In this document: one piece after another, positions 6,703-12,879 of the stretch | How the letters are laid out: each line of letters opens with the position of its first letter | How positions within the stretch are numbered: the stretch's first letter is position 1 | IMG/VR virus record: IMGVR_UViG_3300023174_000052 | Location: 1 to 64,000 of that record | Strand: one strand, 5' to 3' | From: a virus | Length of the DNA stretch: 64,000 bases | The notes under the pieces: model-generated | The model's input: the letters and a program-made list of their open reading frames with translations, nothing else | What the model was told of the DNA's origin: nothing | The model's database searches: none | Program-made: the position numbers and the translations under genes

Positions 6703-6923
6703 AACCCGGTGACCTCGTGAGAGTCCTCAATTGTGACAATGAGTATGAACACGATGAATACTCAGGTCAGGTCGGAGTCTTAGTCGACATCGACACACAC
6801 AATAATATACGCCAGTTATTGGGGGCCGTCAATGTCTACGTCGTTATGTTAAATGGTTATGAACCCGCCTACTTCTACGAACATGAAATAGAATTAGTCA
6901 GTGAGTGTGTCAAAGATGCGTGA
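6699..6923 (+). CDS. barrel protein, GDLV type
   Basis: A 74-residue protein: MKPGDLVRVLN, GQVGVLVDID, VYVVMLNGYEPAYFYEHEIELVSE. It closely resembles the gene at 6251 in its ending (YEIELV / HEIELV). Overlaps the next start by eight bases. Confidence 0.75.
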   Translation: MKPGDLVRVLNCDNEYEHDEYSGQVGVLVDIDTHNNIRQLLGAVNVYVVMLNGYEPAYFYEHEIELVSECVKDA

Positions 6924-7146
6924 CTGTCTCGGATTCGAAAAGAACATCGGGAAACTCGTACGTGTTCCCGATTGTCGACCAAACGATTTGTCAGAGCATC
7001 CAGGAATCATCATCGATGTGTCAATAGACGACGACCACGACACATACCTTGGAATTGACATCGAGTCTTTTGTGAGATACACAGTCATGTTTCCTACAGG
7101 TCTTGAAATAATTTTTGGGGATGAAATTGAAATTCAAGAAGGGTGA
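6916..7146 (+). CDS. barrel protein, GDLV type (degenerate motif)
   Basis: A 76-residue protein with NIGKLVRVPDC in place of KPGDLVRV, PGIIIDVSID, and YTVMFPTGLEIIFGDEIEI. Started at ATG 6916, since the alternative GTG at 6901 extends deeper into the previous gene. The loss of the conserved Asp in GDLV is notable. It overlaps the next gene by 26 bases. Confidence 0.6.
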   Translation: MRDCLGFEKNIGKLVRVPDCRPNDLSEHPGIIIDVSIDDDHDTYLGIDIESFVRYTVMFPTGLEIIFGDEIEIQEG

Positions 7147-7294
7147 CCTCGTTACGACATTCACAGACTTTCGAAGACTAAAAGGAATCGTGATGGACGT
7201 AACCGTGGGTGGTGAGTACAAGGTCTGGTGGTACGACTTGAACGACTGGGACATCTTCGGAGGGTCTGAGATGGAACACTTTACAGATGGATGA
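7121..7294 (+). CDS. short barrel protein, GDLV type
   Basis: A 57-residue open frame starting ATG 7121: MKLKFKKGDLVTTFTDF, LKGIVMDVTVGG, YKVWWYDLNDW, ending MEHFTDG. It overlaps its neighbours by 26 and 8 bases. Size is at the low end for the family, with the variable loop almost absent. TTGGGG lies upstream. Confidence 0.65.
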   Translation: MKLKFKKGDLVTTFTDFRRLKGIVMDVTVGGEYKVWWYDLNDWDIFGGSEMEHFTDG

Positions 7295-7529
7295 AACGAA
7301 GTTCGAAATCGGAGAACTCGTGTGGTATCCTGTATTTGATTCCAATGATACGGCGTCACTATGCCCAGGCGTCATCATCGAACTGGACGAGGACAAAGAC
7401 GCCATCTACGCCGATGAGAGGTTATCGGCTCGCCGGTTATATCGAATAATGGGGGAACACACCGAAGAAGAATCATGGTTCTATTCCTGGGAGATTATGA
7501 AGTTCAATCCGAGTAACACACCAGAATAA
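7287..7529 (+). CDS. barrel protein, GDLV type
   Basis: An 80-residue protein: FEIGELVWYPVFD, PGVIIELDED, a charged loop, YRIMGEHTEEESWFYSWEIMKF. It is the last gene of the run that begins at 3944. A 63-base gap with a strong class A promoter candidate follows. Confidence 0.65.
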   Translation: MDETKFEIGELVWYPVFDSNDTASLCPGVIIELDEDKDAIYADERLSARRLYRIMGEHTEEESWFYSWEIMKFNPSNTPE

Positions 7530-7543
7530 AATATTTTCAATAT

Positions 7544-7576
7544 GTCTGTGTTAAAAAACGGGATATGTGTTATATT
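7544..7576 (+). promoter_or_regulatory. candidate phage promoter, class A (best example)
   Basis: GTCTGTGTT at 7544-7552, 15 bases, then TGTTATATT at 7568-7576. It lies entirely in intergenic DNA 16 bases before the next ATG and points into the next run of barrel genes. The left half is identical to those at 36348-36356 and 40052-40060 on the minus strand. Confidence 0.55.
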
Positions 7577-7592
7577 GATTTAGGAGATTGAG

Positions 7593-7769
7593 ATGTCCCT
7601 TTTCAAGGTGGGTGACCTCGCACAGGGCATGTCAGACGATGGTCCAGTCATCGTGATTATCACAGGTTCTAAACGAAAAGAATTTTGGAAAGAAACTTTT
7701 TACGATGTGTTTTGGAAAGGTAATACCTACGAACTCGCCGAGTGTTATCTAAAACGTTTAACTGATTAG
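7593..7769 (+). CDS. short barrel protein, GDLV type
   Basis: A 58-residue protein: MSLFKVGDLAQGMSDDG, PVIVIITG, YDVFWKGNTYELAECYLKRL. First gene after the promoter candidate at 7544; TAGGAG is correctly spaced before the ATG. Compact form without a long central loop, most like the next gene. Confidence 0.7.
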   Translation: MSLFKVGDLAQGMSDDGPVIVIITGSKRKEFWKETFYDVFWKGNTYELAECYLKRLTD

Positions 7770-7778
7770 GAGTCCAAG

Positions 7779-7952
7779 ATGTCTCGGTATAAAGAAGGCG
7801 ACCTCGTGAGGGTGATTTTGAACGATTGTGGATTACCCATGGTCGTCACACGTTCAATCTGGAACCTTGAATATCGTGAGATGCACTATGAAGTCTATCG
7901 TGATGGAAAGACCTACACTCTCTCCGAGAACTGGTTAACGAGGGTAACTTGA
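7779..7952 (+). CDS. short barrel protein, GDLV type
   Basis: A 57-residue protein: MSRYKEGDLVRVILNDCG, LPMVVTRS, YEVYRDGKTYTLSENWLTRV. Residue for residue it follows the plan of the gene at 7593 (MS-x-x-K-x-GDL, then YxVxxxG-x-TY-x-L), so the two are a likely recent tandem pair. GGAG upstream of ATG. Confidence 0.7.
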   Translation: MSRYKEGDLVRVILNDCGLPMVVTRSIWNLEYREMHYEVYRDGKTYTLSENWLTRVT

Positions 7953-8161
7953 CGTTCCAGAAGGGGGAACTCGTCATGGTCAAAGAGAGAAATGGTTACG
8001 GATACTCATGGGCATTGACGAAATTCGTCGGTCGGGCGGGTATCGTGACGATGACTCTTCTCGATAAGAACGAGCGAAAACCCGACAGTCAAATCATGGT
8101 CTATTTCCCAGATGGAAAAGAATTTTTCTTCTTCGAAGAAGAACTGGTCAGACTACGATGA
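7949..8161 (+). CDS. barrel protein, GDLV type
   Basis: A 70-residue protein begun at TTG 7949, overlapping the previous stop as TTGA, with GAGG just before. FQKGELVMVKERNG, GRAGIVTMTLL, IMVYFPDGKEFFFFEEELVRL; the closing hairpin is unusually rich in phenylalanine. ATGA overlap with the next gene. Confidence 0.65.
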   Translation: MTFQKGELVMVKERNGYGYSWALTKFVGRAGIVTMTLLDKNERKPDSQIMVYFPDGKEFFFFEEELVRLR

Positions 8162-8391
8162 AAACGATAGGAAAAATAGAATCGCTCAAACTCGTCAGGA
8201 TTAAAAAGTCTGTCAGTATCACTCACAGTCTCCCGACGAGTATTGGTGTCTGTGTCCGTCCACTCACCCAACAAGAGATTACGGACGAGGGATACGACCC
8301 GAAAGGTGTCACCGACCCACCATGGTTCGTCCATTTCAAAGAGACAGGTCCCGTCATCGTATTCCAGGACGAACTCGAGGAAGTTCGATGA
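8158..8391 (+). CDS. barrel protein, GDLV-related
   Basis: A 77-residue protein whose first strand (ESLKLVRIKKS) lacks the PGD turn, but IGVCVRPL and WFVHFKETGPVIVFQDELEEV reproduce the rest of the barrel pattern. Coupled by ATGA overlap on both sides. Confidence 0.6.
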   Translation: MKTIGKIESLKLVRIKKSVSITHSLPTSIGVCVRPLTQQEITDEGYDPKGVTDPPWFVHFKETGPVIVFQDELEEVR

Positions 8392-8630
8392 AAACCGATA
8401 TAAAGGTGGGTGACCTTGTATGGGTTGACCGGTCGACGTTCGATTCCAGGACCGAAGATACTCCCGGCGTCGTCGTGGGAATCGAGTGCGAGTGGGACGA
8501 CGGTGAACCCCCAGGTATGTTTTTGACGACGTGGATTGAGATACTATTCGGAGACGGGACTGTAGAGACCTGGGACTCAGACATCGTGAATCACCTGGGA
8601 AATTACACTGGTGAATGGACTGGGGAATAG
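8388..8630 (+). CDS. barrel protein, GDLV type
   Basis: An 80-residue protein: IKVGDLVWVDRSTF, PGVVVGIECEWDDG, WIEILFGDGTVETWDSDIVNHL. ATG 8388 overlaps the previous stop as ATGA, so the longer frame from 8322 is not used. The N-terminal GDLVWV resembles the genes at 7287 and 2513. Confidence 0.65.
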   Translation: MKTDIKVGDLVWVDRSTFDSRTEDTPGVVVGIECEWDDGEPPGMFLTTWIEILFGDGTVETWDSDIVNHLGNYTGEWTGE

Positions 8631-8631
8631 A

Positions 8632-9000
8632 ATGTGGGAATACATGTTATTTAAAGACATGATAGCGTTAACCATCTCATCCTTTGTCTTCCTGTTCACT
8701 GTCCTATTCATTATGAAGGTTTTAAACATTTACCATGTGCATACCAAGGTTGGGCGTCCGAACCCTCCAAAGCCTCATAATGTAACGGAATGGGACCCGA
8801 TTCCACAAGGTTCTCTGGTGAAGGTAAAGACGCCGGATGACCCGATGTTCAGGTCTCGCTGGGATGGTCTGACTGGGTTCGTCACAGGAGTCAGCGAGGA
8901 TGGAATTTGGTATAACGTCATGTTCGTATCGAAAGAGAGCATAATGACCTACCAAGTTTTCAAGAGGTCTGACCTCGAATACATCAGGGATGTAAATTGA
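8632..9000 (+). CDS. membrane-anchored barrel protein
   Basis: A 122-residue protein that joins an N-terminal membrane segment (about residues 9-31, ALTISSFVFLFTVLFIMKVL) to a C-terminal barrel with QGSLVKVKTPDD, LTGFVTGVSEDG, WYNVMFVSKESIMTYQVFKRSDLEYI. By the positive-inside rule the barrel side is hard to call. It is the only clear fusion of the array domain to a membrane anchor. GGGGAA lies before ATG 8632; an upstream ATG at 8611 would overlap the previous gene. Confidence 0.65.
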   Translation: MWEYMLFKDMIALTISSFVFLFTVLFIMKVLNIYHVHTKVGRPNPPKPHNVTEWDPIPQGSLVKVKTPDDPMFRSRWDGLTGFVTGVSEDGIWYNVMFVSKESIMTYQVFKRSDLEYIRDVN

Positions 9001-9233
9001 AGGGCCGAACAAAAATTAAAAAGGCGAAACCAGGTCAGGTGAGAGAGTGGAGGTACAGGCACGATGACATCCCATTTGACCCGAATCTGGATATATTTTT
9101 TGTCGTCGAAGAGTGCTCGATAGTGCATGGTCCGAATAGTTCATCTGAAGGGGTCAGGGTGATGTATCCGGATGGGTTCATAACAGAACACCATAAACGA
9201 GAACTCGAGCGTGATTCCATCGTGATTGTATGA
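8997..9233 (+). CDS. small barrel protein, PGQL type
   Basis: A 78-residue protein begun at TTG 8997 (TTGA overlap). AKPGQVREWRYRHDD, IFFVVEECSIV, VRVMYPDGFITEHHKRELERDS. It has both the PGQ-type N terminus and the strand-PDG-strand-EL ending typical of GDLV members, which supports a common fold for both classes. Confidence 0.65.
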   Translation: MKGRTKIKKAKPGQVREWRYRHDDIPFDPNLDIFFVVEECSIVHGPNSSSEGVRVMYPDGFITEHHKRELERDSIVIV

Positions 9234-9469
9234 AACCCGTAGAACCAGGACAGTTACGCAAGTGGATTCCTGAATGTGATGTTGGATTTGGACCGTTCGT
9301 AGTCCTCGACGTCATGAGAAAAATCGACGGAATGAAAGAGTTTTTGTGCCTCGACGAAATGGTAGTCCGTGTAATGTATGGAGACGGTCGAGTGATAAAC
9401 CACGGATTCCTGGGGATGGACGAGGATTCTTTTTTATTGGATGACGAGAACCACGATGTTTCGATTTAA
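9230..9469 (+). CDS. small barrel protein, PGQL type
   Basis: A 79-residue protein: VEPGQLRKWIPECDVG, GPFVVLDVMRK, VVRVMYGDGRVINHGFL, acidic C terminus. VRVMYGDG matches VRVMYPDG of its upstream neighbour, suggesting tandem duplication. ATGA overlap upstream. Confidence 0.7.
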   Translation: MKPVEPGQLRKWIPECDVGFGPFVVLDVMRKIDGMKEFLCLDEMVVRVMYGDGRVINHGFLGMDEDSFLLDDENHDVSI

Positions 9470-9686
9470 ACCCGGCGACCTCGTGAAGGTAAAGGGCGAC
9501 GTCATGATAGAGAGGATAAACTTATCCGGTTCTTCGGCGTTAGTCACCGGGTTCGAACATGATAACATGACCAAAGATTTACACGAAGTGTTAAATCGAG
9601 AGATTCCTTATATTATTATCTGTGGGGGCATAGAGACATATGCCTGGGACGAAGAGTTAGAAGAATTTCCAGTGGAGGATGATTGA
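9456..9686 (+). CDS. barrel protein, GDLV type
   Basis: A 76-residue protein: MFRFKPGDLVKVKGDVM, SALVTGFEHD, IPYIIICGGIETYAWDEELEEF. ATG 9441 is also in frame; 9456 is taken because it gives the usual N terminus. Overlaps the previous gene's end by 14 bases. Confidence 0.65.
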   Translation: MFRFKPGDLVKVKGDVMIERINLSGSSALVTGFEHDNMTKDLHEVLNREIPYIIICGGIETYAWDEELEEFPVEDD

Positions 9687-9694
9687 GTTTTCCG

Positions 9695-9817
9695 ATGCCG
9701 TGGGCGGATTTTTTTAGTCTGGTGGGGCAGTTCCTAATCGGTTCTCTTGCCATTATTATCGTAATTGCCATAATCACCTGGTTAATGGGTGTTTTTTTCG
9801 TCGGGTACAAAAAGTGA
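9695..9817 (+). CDS. 40-residue single-pass membrane protein
   Basis: A 41-codon open frame in a 137-base gap. MPWADFFSLVGQF leads into about 24 hydrophobic residues (IGSLAIIIVIAIITWLMGVFF) and ends GYKK, as expected for one transmembrane helix with a positive C-terminal end. Size and shape are those of small phage membrane peptides, but no function can be assigned. It stops seven bases before the next start. Confidence 0.5.
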   Translation: MPWADFFSLVGQFLIGSLAIIIVIAIITWLMGVFFVGYKK

Positions 9818-9823
9818 CTGGGG

Positions 9824-10114
9824 TTGAGAGTGCCAATAATAGAATGGAAAGGTGAACCGTTCCCGACAAACGGTGAATTTTATTATGAATCTCCGTTAGA
9901 ATTAGGCTCGCTTGTCCAGACGACAAAGGACGTGTTCGTGTGGACGGGTACCAGTGTGTATTCTGCCGTTTCGTCTCCTGTCAACGTAGAGATGGGAACG
10001 AAAGGTGTCGTATTAGAAAAGGACCAGCACAATACTTCGTTCCTGAATCATGAACGTGTCATGTTTGAGGGAGTAATCGGATATGTGCCCAGGAGATTTT
10101 TAGTTCTCCTTTAA
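9824..10114 (+). CDS. barrel protein, GDLV-related
   Basis: A 96-residue protein begun at TTG 9824 after CTGGGG. A 20-residue leader precedes YESPLELGSLVQTTKDVFVW, then GTKGVVLEKDQ and RVMFEGVIGYVPRRFLVLL. GSLV replaces GDLV. The last gene before a 65-base gap with a promoter candidate. Confidence 0.55.
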   Translation: MRVPIIEWKGEPFPTNGEFYYESPLELGSLVQTTKDVFVWTGTSVYSAVSSPVNVEMGTKGVVLEKDQHNTSFLNHERVMFEGVIGYVPRRFLVLL

Positions 10115-10128
10115 ATTATTTCTCCATT

Positions 10129-10162
10129 TTCTATGTCCACTGACGGTGAAACATGTTATTTT
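10129..10162 (+). promoter_or_regulatory. candidate phage promoter, class A
   Basis: TTCTATGTC at 10129-10137, 16 bases, then TGTTATTTT at 10154-10162. The right half matches well, the left half at six of nine positions. It occupies the intergenic gap just before the membrane protein at 10180. Confidence 0.45.
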
Positions 10163-10179
10163 ATCTCTGTGAGGTATAG

Positions 10180-10410
10180 ATGTGGTTCCCGATAGCATGG
10201 TTAAGTCTCGGGTTTGCACTGAAGTGGATTCGTGAAGCTTTCGAAAATTTTGATAAAAAATGGGGAGATAAAATGCTCAATGTTCTCTTGATTGTCCTGT
10301 CTTTTGCACTCATCGTTACGCTCGTCGGTGCGCTCAAAGTGACGTGGGGGATTCTCTCCATCTGTTTCCTGTTCTGGTTTTTAATTTGCCTCATGATTAA
10401 GGCGAACTGA
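10180..10410 (+). CDS. two-helix membrane protein
   Basis: A 76-residue protein with one hydrophobic stretch at residues 1-14 (FPIAWLSLGFAL), a charged loop (REAFENFDKKWGDK) and a long hydrophobic region at about 33-72, which could be one or two passes. Resembles phage holin-like or other small membrane proteins in shape only. Lies first after a promoter candidate and is joined to a barrel gene by TGATG. Confidence 0.5.
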   Translation: MWFPIAWLSLGFALKWIREAFENFDKKWGDKMLNVLLIVLSFALIVTLVGALKVTWGILSICFLFWFLICLMIKAN

Positions 10411-10613
10411 TGTTTAAGCCTGGCGACCTTGTGAAGGTAAGAAAAATGACTCGATACTCTCCCAACTCTAAAGACCCTCGTGAAATCGGCGGAGTGGGTG
10501 TAGTTGTCAACGTGAGTGTAGAATCTGGTAGTTTGATTCATTGGTATGATGTATATGTTAATGGACTAATTGTCAATGATATCATTGATGATAGGGTCAG
10601 TGAATATGTTTAA
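10410..10613 (+). CDS. barrel protein, GDLV type
   Basis: A 67-residue protein: MFKPGDLVKVRKMTRY, GVGVVVNVSVE, WYDVYVNGLIVNDIIDDRV. Its ATG overlaps the stop of the membrane protein (TGATG), so the two are likely translated together. Confidence 0.7.
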   Translation: MFKPGDLVKVRKMTRYSPNSKDPREIGGVGVVVNVSVESGSLIHWYDVYVNGLIVNDIIDDRVSEYV

Positions 10614-10622
10614 TGGTTGAAA

Positions 10623-10868
10623 ATGAAAAATAAAAGAATTAATCACGATGACGATTTAGAACCTGGGACTCTTGTACAGGTCATCGAAGATTACGACGGC
10701 GAAAACATCGTGAAAAAATCTGGAGTCGTTGTATCTCTTGAACACAGGACGTTTAATAAACTCTCAGGCGTTGCGTATGATGCGAAATACAAAATCATGA
10801 CTGCTGATGGTGTTAAAGAATACTTTTGGATTGACCTTTCAACTTTAGATGGGGAAGAAGATGTTTGA
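10623..10868 (+). CDS. barrel protein, GDLV-related
   Basis: An 81-residue protein: LEPGTLVQVIEDYDG, KSGVVVSLEHR, YKIMTADGVKEYFWIDLSTL. GTLV replaces GDLV while the ADG turn and DLS end are kept. ATG 10623 is chosen over the in-frame TTG 10617; neither has a strong ribosome site. Confidence 0.6.
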   Translation: MKNKRINHDDDLEPGTLVQVIEDYDGENIVKKSGVVVSLEHRTFNKLSGVAYDAKYKIMTADGVKEYFWIDLSTLDGEEDV

Positions 10869-11043
10869 GAATGGTGACCTTGTTAAGGTTGTAAAGATGG
10901 AACACTCTCGATTTGGTCATACGGGAGTCTTCTTGCATGAATATACTGTTCCGAATATAAAATTAGAAAAACCCCTCTTTAAAGTCCTTATCGATGGAGA
11001 GATTAGACTCATGCTCCTTAACGAGTTGGAACGGATTAAGTAA
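10861..11043 (+). CDS. barrel protein, GDLV type
   Basis: A 60-residue protein: MFENGDLVKVVKMEH, HTGVFLHEYTV, FKVLIDGEIRLMLLNELERI. The start at 10861 follows GGGGAAGAAG and overlaps the previous gene by eight bases; an in-frame ATG at 10849 would add four residues. Last member of the plus-strand array. Confidence 0.65.
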   Translation: MFENGDLVKVVKMEHSRFGHTGVFLHEYTVPNIKLEKPLFKVLIDGEIRLMLLNELERIK

Positions 11044-11112
11044 AGTTTTACAACTTGAAATGAACCTTCGGTCTGGTCATTGATAATTAAAGACCAGTAA
11101 GGAGGTGATTTC

Positions 11113-11325
11113 ATGGATAAGAAGAAAGTCGGCGCTATTGTTGCCGCACTCATCGCTGCTCTAACAGCGTTCTGGTATACCTACAGCTCCGAGGTTGAGA
11201 AGGAAGAGGTCGTGGCTCCTGTAGTCGAGGCACCTGTCGCTCCAGCCGTTGAGCCCGCTCCTGTTGCGCCTGTCGCTCCGGTTGAGGCCCCTGTCGCCCC
11301 TGCGGCGCCTGTCGAGGTTAAGTAA
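11113..11325 (+). CDS. membrane-anchored Val-Ala-Pro repeat peptide
   Basis: A 70-residue protein: a short basic start (MDKKKVG), one membrane helix (AIVAALIAALTAFWYTY), then about 40 residues built from PVAP and VEAP repeats with Glu, probably an extended rod outside the cytoplasm. AAGGAGGTGAT at 11099-11109 is a near-perfect Shine-Dalgarno sequence, the best in the window, so strong translation is expected. Unrelated to the barrel array; its stop overlaps the next start (TAATG). Function unknown; a TonB-like periplasm-spanning stalk is one possibility. Confidence 0.6.
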   Translation: MDKKKVGAIVAALIAALTAFWYTYSSEVEKEEVVAPVVEAPVAPAVEPAPVAPVAPVEAPVAPAAPVEVK

Positions 11326-11678
11326 TGTTTCGAGGGGGACTCCCGGTATTCTTTGAGTACTCGTGGGTCCCCCGTTTTCTTTCCCATCTTTCGCCCATTG
11401 AAATTGGAGCGATAACGCTGGGACCATTCGTGTTCGCTAGGTCTGCGATTTCTGAAAAGACCAGACGACATGAATCCATTCACTGGGAACAATATAAAGA
11501 GACGGGTGTTATCCTGTTTCCAATATTATATTTCGCTTTTTGGTTATTCAATCTCTTGAAGTATAGAGACGGTGCGAAGGCTTATAGAGAGATTCCATTT
11601 GAACGTGAAGCGTATGGAAACGAAAGAGACATAGGGTATCTCTTTAGAAGAAAACGATACGCGTGGACGAAATCTTAG
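11325..11678 (+). CDS. membrane protein with HExxH metallopeptidase-like motif
   Basis: A 117-residue protein. RHESIHWEQYKETG at about residues 47-60 holds an HExxH zinc-binding motif, followed by a hydrophobic segment (VILFPILYFAFWLFNLL) and then AYREIPFEREAYGNE, whose glutamates could supply a third metal ligand as in gluzincins. Small bacterial proteins with a similar HExxH, membrane segment and FEREAY pattern are known to me as uncharacterised. Peptidase activity is inference. The one-base overlap with the repeat-peptide gene suggests a joint role at the envelope. Confidence 0.55.
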   Translation: MFRGGLPVFFEYSWVPRFLSHLSPIEIGAITLGPFVFARSAISEKTRRHESIHWEQYKETGVILFPILYFAFWLFNLLKYRDGAKAYREIPFEREAYGNERDIGYLFRRKRYAWTKS

Positions 11679-11696
11679 AATATCGAAGCGAATGTA

Positions 11697-12662
11697 TTAG
11701 AAGTTCTCGTCTTCGTACTTCTTTCTGAATATCGTATCGTATTCTATACCGATGACCTTTCTCGCCATGTCTACGATCTCTTTTCCACCATGTTTTTCAA
11801 GTATCTCGAAGTGTCTCTTACCCCTCTCCTGCATTGCCAATATGTCGGACGGTATAGAACCTTTGAGATTATAAGAAGCGTTCAGAACCGGCATATCCGG
11901 GTGCAGATCACAGTCATCTTCGGGTGGCGGCGTCTGTGGATTTTTAACATCGTCGTATGGATGCGCGTCGACATATCCTGCGTCGACGATTCTTTGCCAC
12001 GCTTTTATAGCACCAGGCTTTACGATGTCTCGGTCCGGACCTAATTCACCTGCCGCGGCAAGTGCGGCGAGGTACGCCTTACGACCCCAGTCCTTAAACT
12101 CAGTCACAGACCTTCTCACGACGTAAGCGTAGTTGCATGGACCACCTTCGCCGTTCGGTTTACCCCACTGAACGCCCGATATGACGAGGTCATCAGGATT
12201 CGGTTTCGGTACCTTCGTTCCGAATAATCGTGACAACGACCAGTCCAACGCGGGAATGGAATAGATGACAGTAAGCTTTGAGTGAAAGCTATATTTAAAA
12301 GTAACGATGCCTAAACTTTCTGTCGGAGGTGGATCGTTTGACTCATTTATCATTTCACTGACTAACTTCCTAACAAGACTCTCACCCGCTATTTCTTTTT
12401 CCATCTTTCTTTTTTTATTAGCAAGTTGTAACCCGACAGGATCGTCGTTGTTCATTTCGAACTCTTCGCCAGGATCTTCATAGGGATTTTTAAAGTAAGT
12501 CGATCTCAATGAATAGGTCACCTCGCGGAGACCCATCGTCTTAAAGTACTTTGAAACCTTTTTTCTTACGTCTGGTTCTACGATCATGCCGTCTCTATCA
12601 AGCATGTCATCACCGGTGTCTTTGAAAGGAATAGATTTCGATTTTTTGTTCTTGGGTTTCAC
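11697..12662 (-). CDS. hypothetical protein with phage GNAT-like segment
   Basis: A 321-residue protein begun at GTG 12662. The N-terminal third is charged and probably flexible. The central part contains DWGRKAYLAALAAAGE followed by LGPDRDIVKPGAIKAWQRI, which resembles the conserved PDRxxVSxxAxxxW region of acetyltransferase-like proteins common in large phages. That match is from memory of the pattern and is tentative. The C-terminal part includes a negatively charged Pro-rich linker (PQTPPPEDDCDLHP). It ends the minus-strand block, converging with the plus-strand array, 18 bases from its last gene; no hairpin is obvious there. Confidence 0.5.
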   Translation of the reverse strand: MKPKNKKSKSIPFKDTGDDMLDRDGMIVEPDVRKKVSKYFKTMGLREVTYSLRSTYFKNPYEDPGEEFEMNNDDPVGLQLANKKRKMEKEIAGESLVRKLVSEMINESNDPPPTESLGIVTFKYSFHSKLTVIYSIPALDWSLSRLFGTKVPKPNPDDLVISGVQWGKPNGEGGPCNYAYVVRRSVTEFKDWGRKAYLAALAAAGELGPDRDIVKPGAIKAWQRIVDAGYVDAHPYDDVKNPQTPPPEDDCDLHPDMPVLNASYNLKGSIPSDILAMQERGKRHFEILEKHGGKEIVDMARKVIGIEYDTIFRKKYEDENF

Positions 12663-12681
12663 TTACATAACTATCAAGAAA

Positions 12682-12879
12682 TCAGTGCTCATACCCGCTT
12701 GTGTCTTCGAAAGTTGCGAGGACTGATAATAAGAAATTCTTATATATGATTTCTTCTTCGTTATCAGGATCTTTGAGGTTGTCTAATTCTTTAATCATCT
12801 GGTACTGTGAAGCAGCACTGATGAGATTGTCAGCCAGCTCTTCGATTCTATACATTTGTTCTTCCTGTAAATCTTTCAC
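12682..12879 (-). CDS. small helical hypothetical protein
   Basis: A 65-residue acidic protein, almost all predicted helix (EELADNLISAASQYQMIKELDNL). GTG start at 12879 overlaps the stop of the upstream HAD gene as GTGA, so it is probably its translational partner. Not recognised. Confidence 0.55.
   Translation of the reverse strand: MKDLQEEQMYRIEELADNLISAASQYQMIKELDNLKDPDNEEEIIYKNFLLSVLATFEDTSGYEH

Noticed and set aside
11073-11097. Terminator hairpin before the PVAP-repeat gene
   Set aside because: CTGGTC/GACCAG has only six pairs with a 13-base loop and no T run.
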